Shown: positions 51,690 to 55,000 of the stretch, piece by piece | How the letters are laid out: every line of letters starts with the position of its first letter | How positions within the stretch are numbered: position 1 is the first letter of the stretch | Assembly: GCF_964340395.1 (NCBI RefSeq) | Contig: NC_135567.1 | Span: 11,566,984 to 11,621,983, forward strand | DNA from: Glandiceps talaboti | Lineage: Eukaryota > Hemichordata > Enteropneusta > Spengelidae | Length of the DNA stretch: 55,000 nucleotides | Direction of reading: 5' to 3' | Translations under genes and position numbers: made by a program | The notes under the pieces: model-generated | Seen by the model: the letters and a program-made list of their open reading frames with translations, nothing else | Told to the model about the DNA's origin: nothing | Database searches by the model: none

Positions 51690-52380
51690 ATGTGGTTAAT
51701 AATGGTCACTCTCTGAACTTCCAAAATGATATTCACTCAGTAACTACCACCATGATGATGATATCTCCATTAACTACCACCACGATGGTCACTCTCTGAA
51801 CTACAACTATGACCATGTTGGTCACTTCAAGACCTACCACCATGACAGCCACTCTCTGAACTAACACAATGATGGACACTCTCTGAACTACCAGCATGAT
51901 AGTCATTCCCTTATCTACCACCATCATAGTCACTCCCTTGTCTACCACAACGTTGATCTCTCTCTGAACTACCACATTGACGGACCCTCCTATAACTACC
52001 ACCATGAGGGTTACTCTCTAAACTACCACCATGATAGTCACTCCCTTAACTCCCCACCACGATGTTCACTCTCTGAACTACCATCAAGATTAACTATCGC
52101 CATGATGGTCAATACCTCAACTGCCACCATGATAATCTCTCCCTGAACTACCATCATGGTGGTCACTAATTACCACCATGATGGTACCTTCCTTAACTAC
52201 CACCATGTATGTCACTCTCTGAACTACCATCATGATGGTTACACGCTGCACTACTATTATGAGAATCACTTCATTAACTACCACCATGTCGCTTATTCCC
52301 TTAACTATCACAATGATATTCCCCCCTTAACTACCATCATGTTAGCCACTCTTTGAATTATCTCCATGGAGGTCACATGT
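51690..52380 (+). repeat. Degenerate 27-bp minisatellite array
   Basis: Same unit type as 49360-50640, running directly into dispersed repeat copy 3. Confidence 0.85.
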
Positions 52381-52760
52381 TATGCATATTATATTTGATA
52401 TTTTTTCATACTCTAGGGACATATTTAGACCAAAGTTCGATTTTGTAAATACCACCAATTCTCATTCATACTGAATGTTAACATTTAGAAATTAAATTTC
52501 AGATTACCCAATAACATATTATTTTATTTTAATACAAATGCACCAGAGTTTATTTATTTTGCGAGTGATTTATATGTTTGACACATCACGAACTGTCTGT
52601 GTGAATTATTTTATTCTTTTATGTACAAACATAACCTTTTCAAACATGGTTGCCATTTTGTCAGATGTGATGAATGTGTATGCTCTATATACGTACAGAC
52701 ATTGCGTCAACACTCGCAACAGTCTTAATAAAAGGCAACTTTAGTGTATATATATTTTTT
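52380..52760 (+). repeat. Dispersed repeat, copy 3 (3' part)
   Basis: Shares 'ctctagggacatatttagac', 'tctcattcatactgaatgtt' and 'gtttgacacatcacgaact' with copy 2. The 5' half is missing and replaced by minisatellite sequence. Confidence 0.8.
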
Positions 52761-53189
52761 TTCTTTCGCTGTTCTTATTCTCCATATGTGATGTTTTCTA
52801 AGTACATGTATTGCATAACAGAAACAGTTGTCACTTAAATTATTTTGATAACTGTTTTAAATTTGGTAATGTGGCTGAACTCGATTAGTTGGTAAATGCA
52901 ACTATTATTTAGTCTTTTTTCTCTTTTCAACTTTGTACACTGAGTGTATTGTTATAATTTATTCATATTATTTATTATTATTATAATTATGTCTTGCCAC
53001 GACACGACACGACACGACACGACACGACACGAAAATTTTAGCATAATCGGAACCATACGTTTTTATTAAACTTGCTCTTTTATGATGTTGTGTTGTGTCC
53101 TATCTTGTCGTGCAGTGTCGTGTCGTGTCGTGTTTTGTTGCGTTGCCTTGCGTTGCATTGTGCTGTGATCTGATGTGTCACAGTCAAAC
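52761..53189. repeat. AT-rich stretch with an inverted pentanucleotide repeat
   Basis: (CGACA)n at 52997-53032 is followed about 75 bp later by (TGTCG)n at 53109-53140, so the two can pair. The remainder is unremarkable AT-rich DNA. Confidence 0.8.
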
Positions 53190-53924
<735 letters not shown>

Positions 53925-53930
<6 letters not shown>

Positions 53931-54031
53931 GTCTGACTGACTGAATGACTGACTGACTGACTGACTGACTGACTGACTGACTGACTGACTGATTGACTGA
54001 CTGTCTAACTGTCTGACTGCCTTGATCGCCT

Positions 54032-54064
<33 letters not shown>

Positions 54065-54312
54065 GAACAACTGACTGACTGACTGACTGACTGACTGACT
54101 GACTGACTGACTGACGTGATCGTTTTACTGACTGACTGACTAACTAACTAACCTACTGACTGACTGACTGACTGACTGACTGACTCACTCACTCACTGAC
54201 TGACTGACTCACTCACCCACCCACCCACCCACCCACTCACTCCCTCACTCACTCACTCACTCACTCACTCACTCACTCACTCACTCACTCACTCACTCAC
54301 TCACTCACTCTG
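53925..54312. repeat. (ACTG)n and (CACT)n microsatellites
   Basis: ACTG/TGAC units at 53930-54190 with small interruptions, then CACT at 54180-54310. The equivalent TGAC array after copy 1 is at 49036. Confidence 0.95.
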
Positions 54313-54830
54313 CGAAATACCATCATAATCATACTTTCTGAAATACTACTGTAATGATCACTCTCAAAACTACCTACATGATGATCACTCTCTGAAGTAT
54401 CACAATGTCAGTAACTCTTGTACCTACCACCAATATCGTCACTCCCTTAACTACCTCCATAATAGTCACCCACTTAACTACCACCATGATGGTCACTTAA
54501 CTATCACCATGATGGTCGCTCCCAGAATAACACATATAATGTTGACTCTCTGGACTACCACCATATTTATTACTCCCTTAACTACTACCATGATGGTCAC
54601 TCGCAGAATAACCTCTATGTTGGTGACTCTACACAATGATGGTTACTCCATTAACTACCACCAAGGTGGACACTCCATTAACTATCACCATGGTGGTCAT
54701 TCTGTATATGTTCATGATAATTATCATTCTCTGAACTACTAGTATGATTGTCACTCGGTTAAATACCACCATCATGATCGATACTTTCTGGAACACCACT
54801 CTAATGATCTCTTAGAGAACGACCAGCCTT
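54312..54830 (+). repeat. Degenerate 27-bp minisatellite array
   Basis: Units of the 'ctaccaccatgatggtcact' type with strong divergence. The last 170 bp of the window are unique sequence. Confidence 0.8.
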
Positions 54831-55000
54831 GATTGTTCTTTGAACTTAGTACAAACGTTTTTGAATCTATGCAGAAATTATGCCTTCAAGTTATGATCAC
54901 CCAAATTTCAACAAAATCCAATAAAATGTCACTGAAAATTATGGTTAGTACTATCCTTGGTACTTTCTTCATATTTTAGTTCGACATGTTTTTGTGTATT

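Overview
The window is nuclear DNA of an animal, most likely a marine invertebrate. It is AT-rich by eye, its genes are split by GT-AG introns into symmetrical phase 1 exons that each hold one extracellular domain, and the space between is filled by tetranucleotide microsatellites, minisatellites, foldback elements and a hammerhead ribozyme of the retroelement-linked type. I could not fix the phylum from sequence alone. There are no bacterial operons, rRNA genes, convincing tRNA genes or CRISPR arrays.

Two related genes are the core. Gene 1 (+, 14637-23583, nine coding exons) predicts a 717-residue surface protein: signal peptide, five modules of about 130 residues in the order A-A-B-A-B, a 4-residue mini-exon, and a hydrophobic C-terminus that looks like a GPI-anchor signal. 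Gene 2 (-, from 41402 down to at least 36478) has the same start architecture (ATG...AG|G in a tiny first exon, signal peptide in exon 2), then one B module, one sushi/CCP domain and a short acidic linker; its 3' end is not resolved. I do not recognise modules A and B as a named family. They share C-x(5-6)-C, an acidic DD-rich stretch ending in Cys, and a C-terminal Cys-x(0-1)-Gly. The genes are convergent, about 12 kb apart, and have TATA-like boxes at nearly the same distance from the ATG.

Layout: 60-5745, diverged tandem and segmental repeats; 7480-10590, a duplicated 1-kb block whose second copy is split by an insertion with a 65-bp-arm hairpin and 24-bp terminal inverted repeats; 11493-11762, a foldback element; 13632-13737, hammerhead ribozyme; 14.5-24.6 kb, gene 1; 25.2-34.3 kb, nested inverted repeats built from a dispersed element joined to (CTGT)n arrays; 35.9-41.6 kb, gene 2 and its promoter; 42.2-55 kb, arrays of 27-bp minisatellite units alternating with copies of another dispersed repeat. 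Most long open frames in the window, including one of 595 codons and one of 466 codons, are products of simple repeats whose period leaves several frames open.
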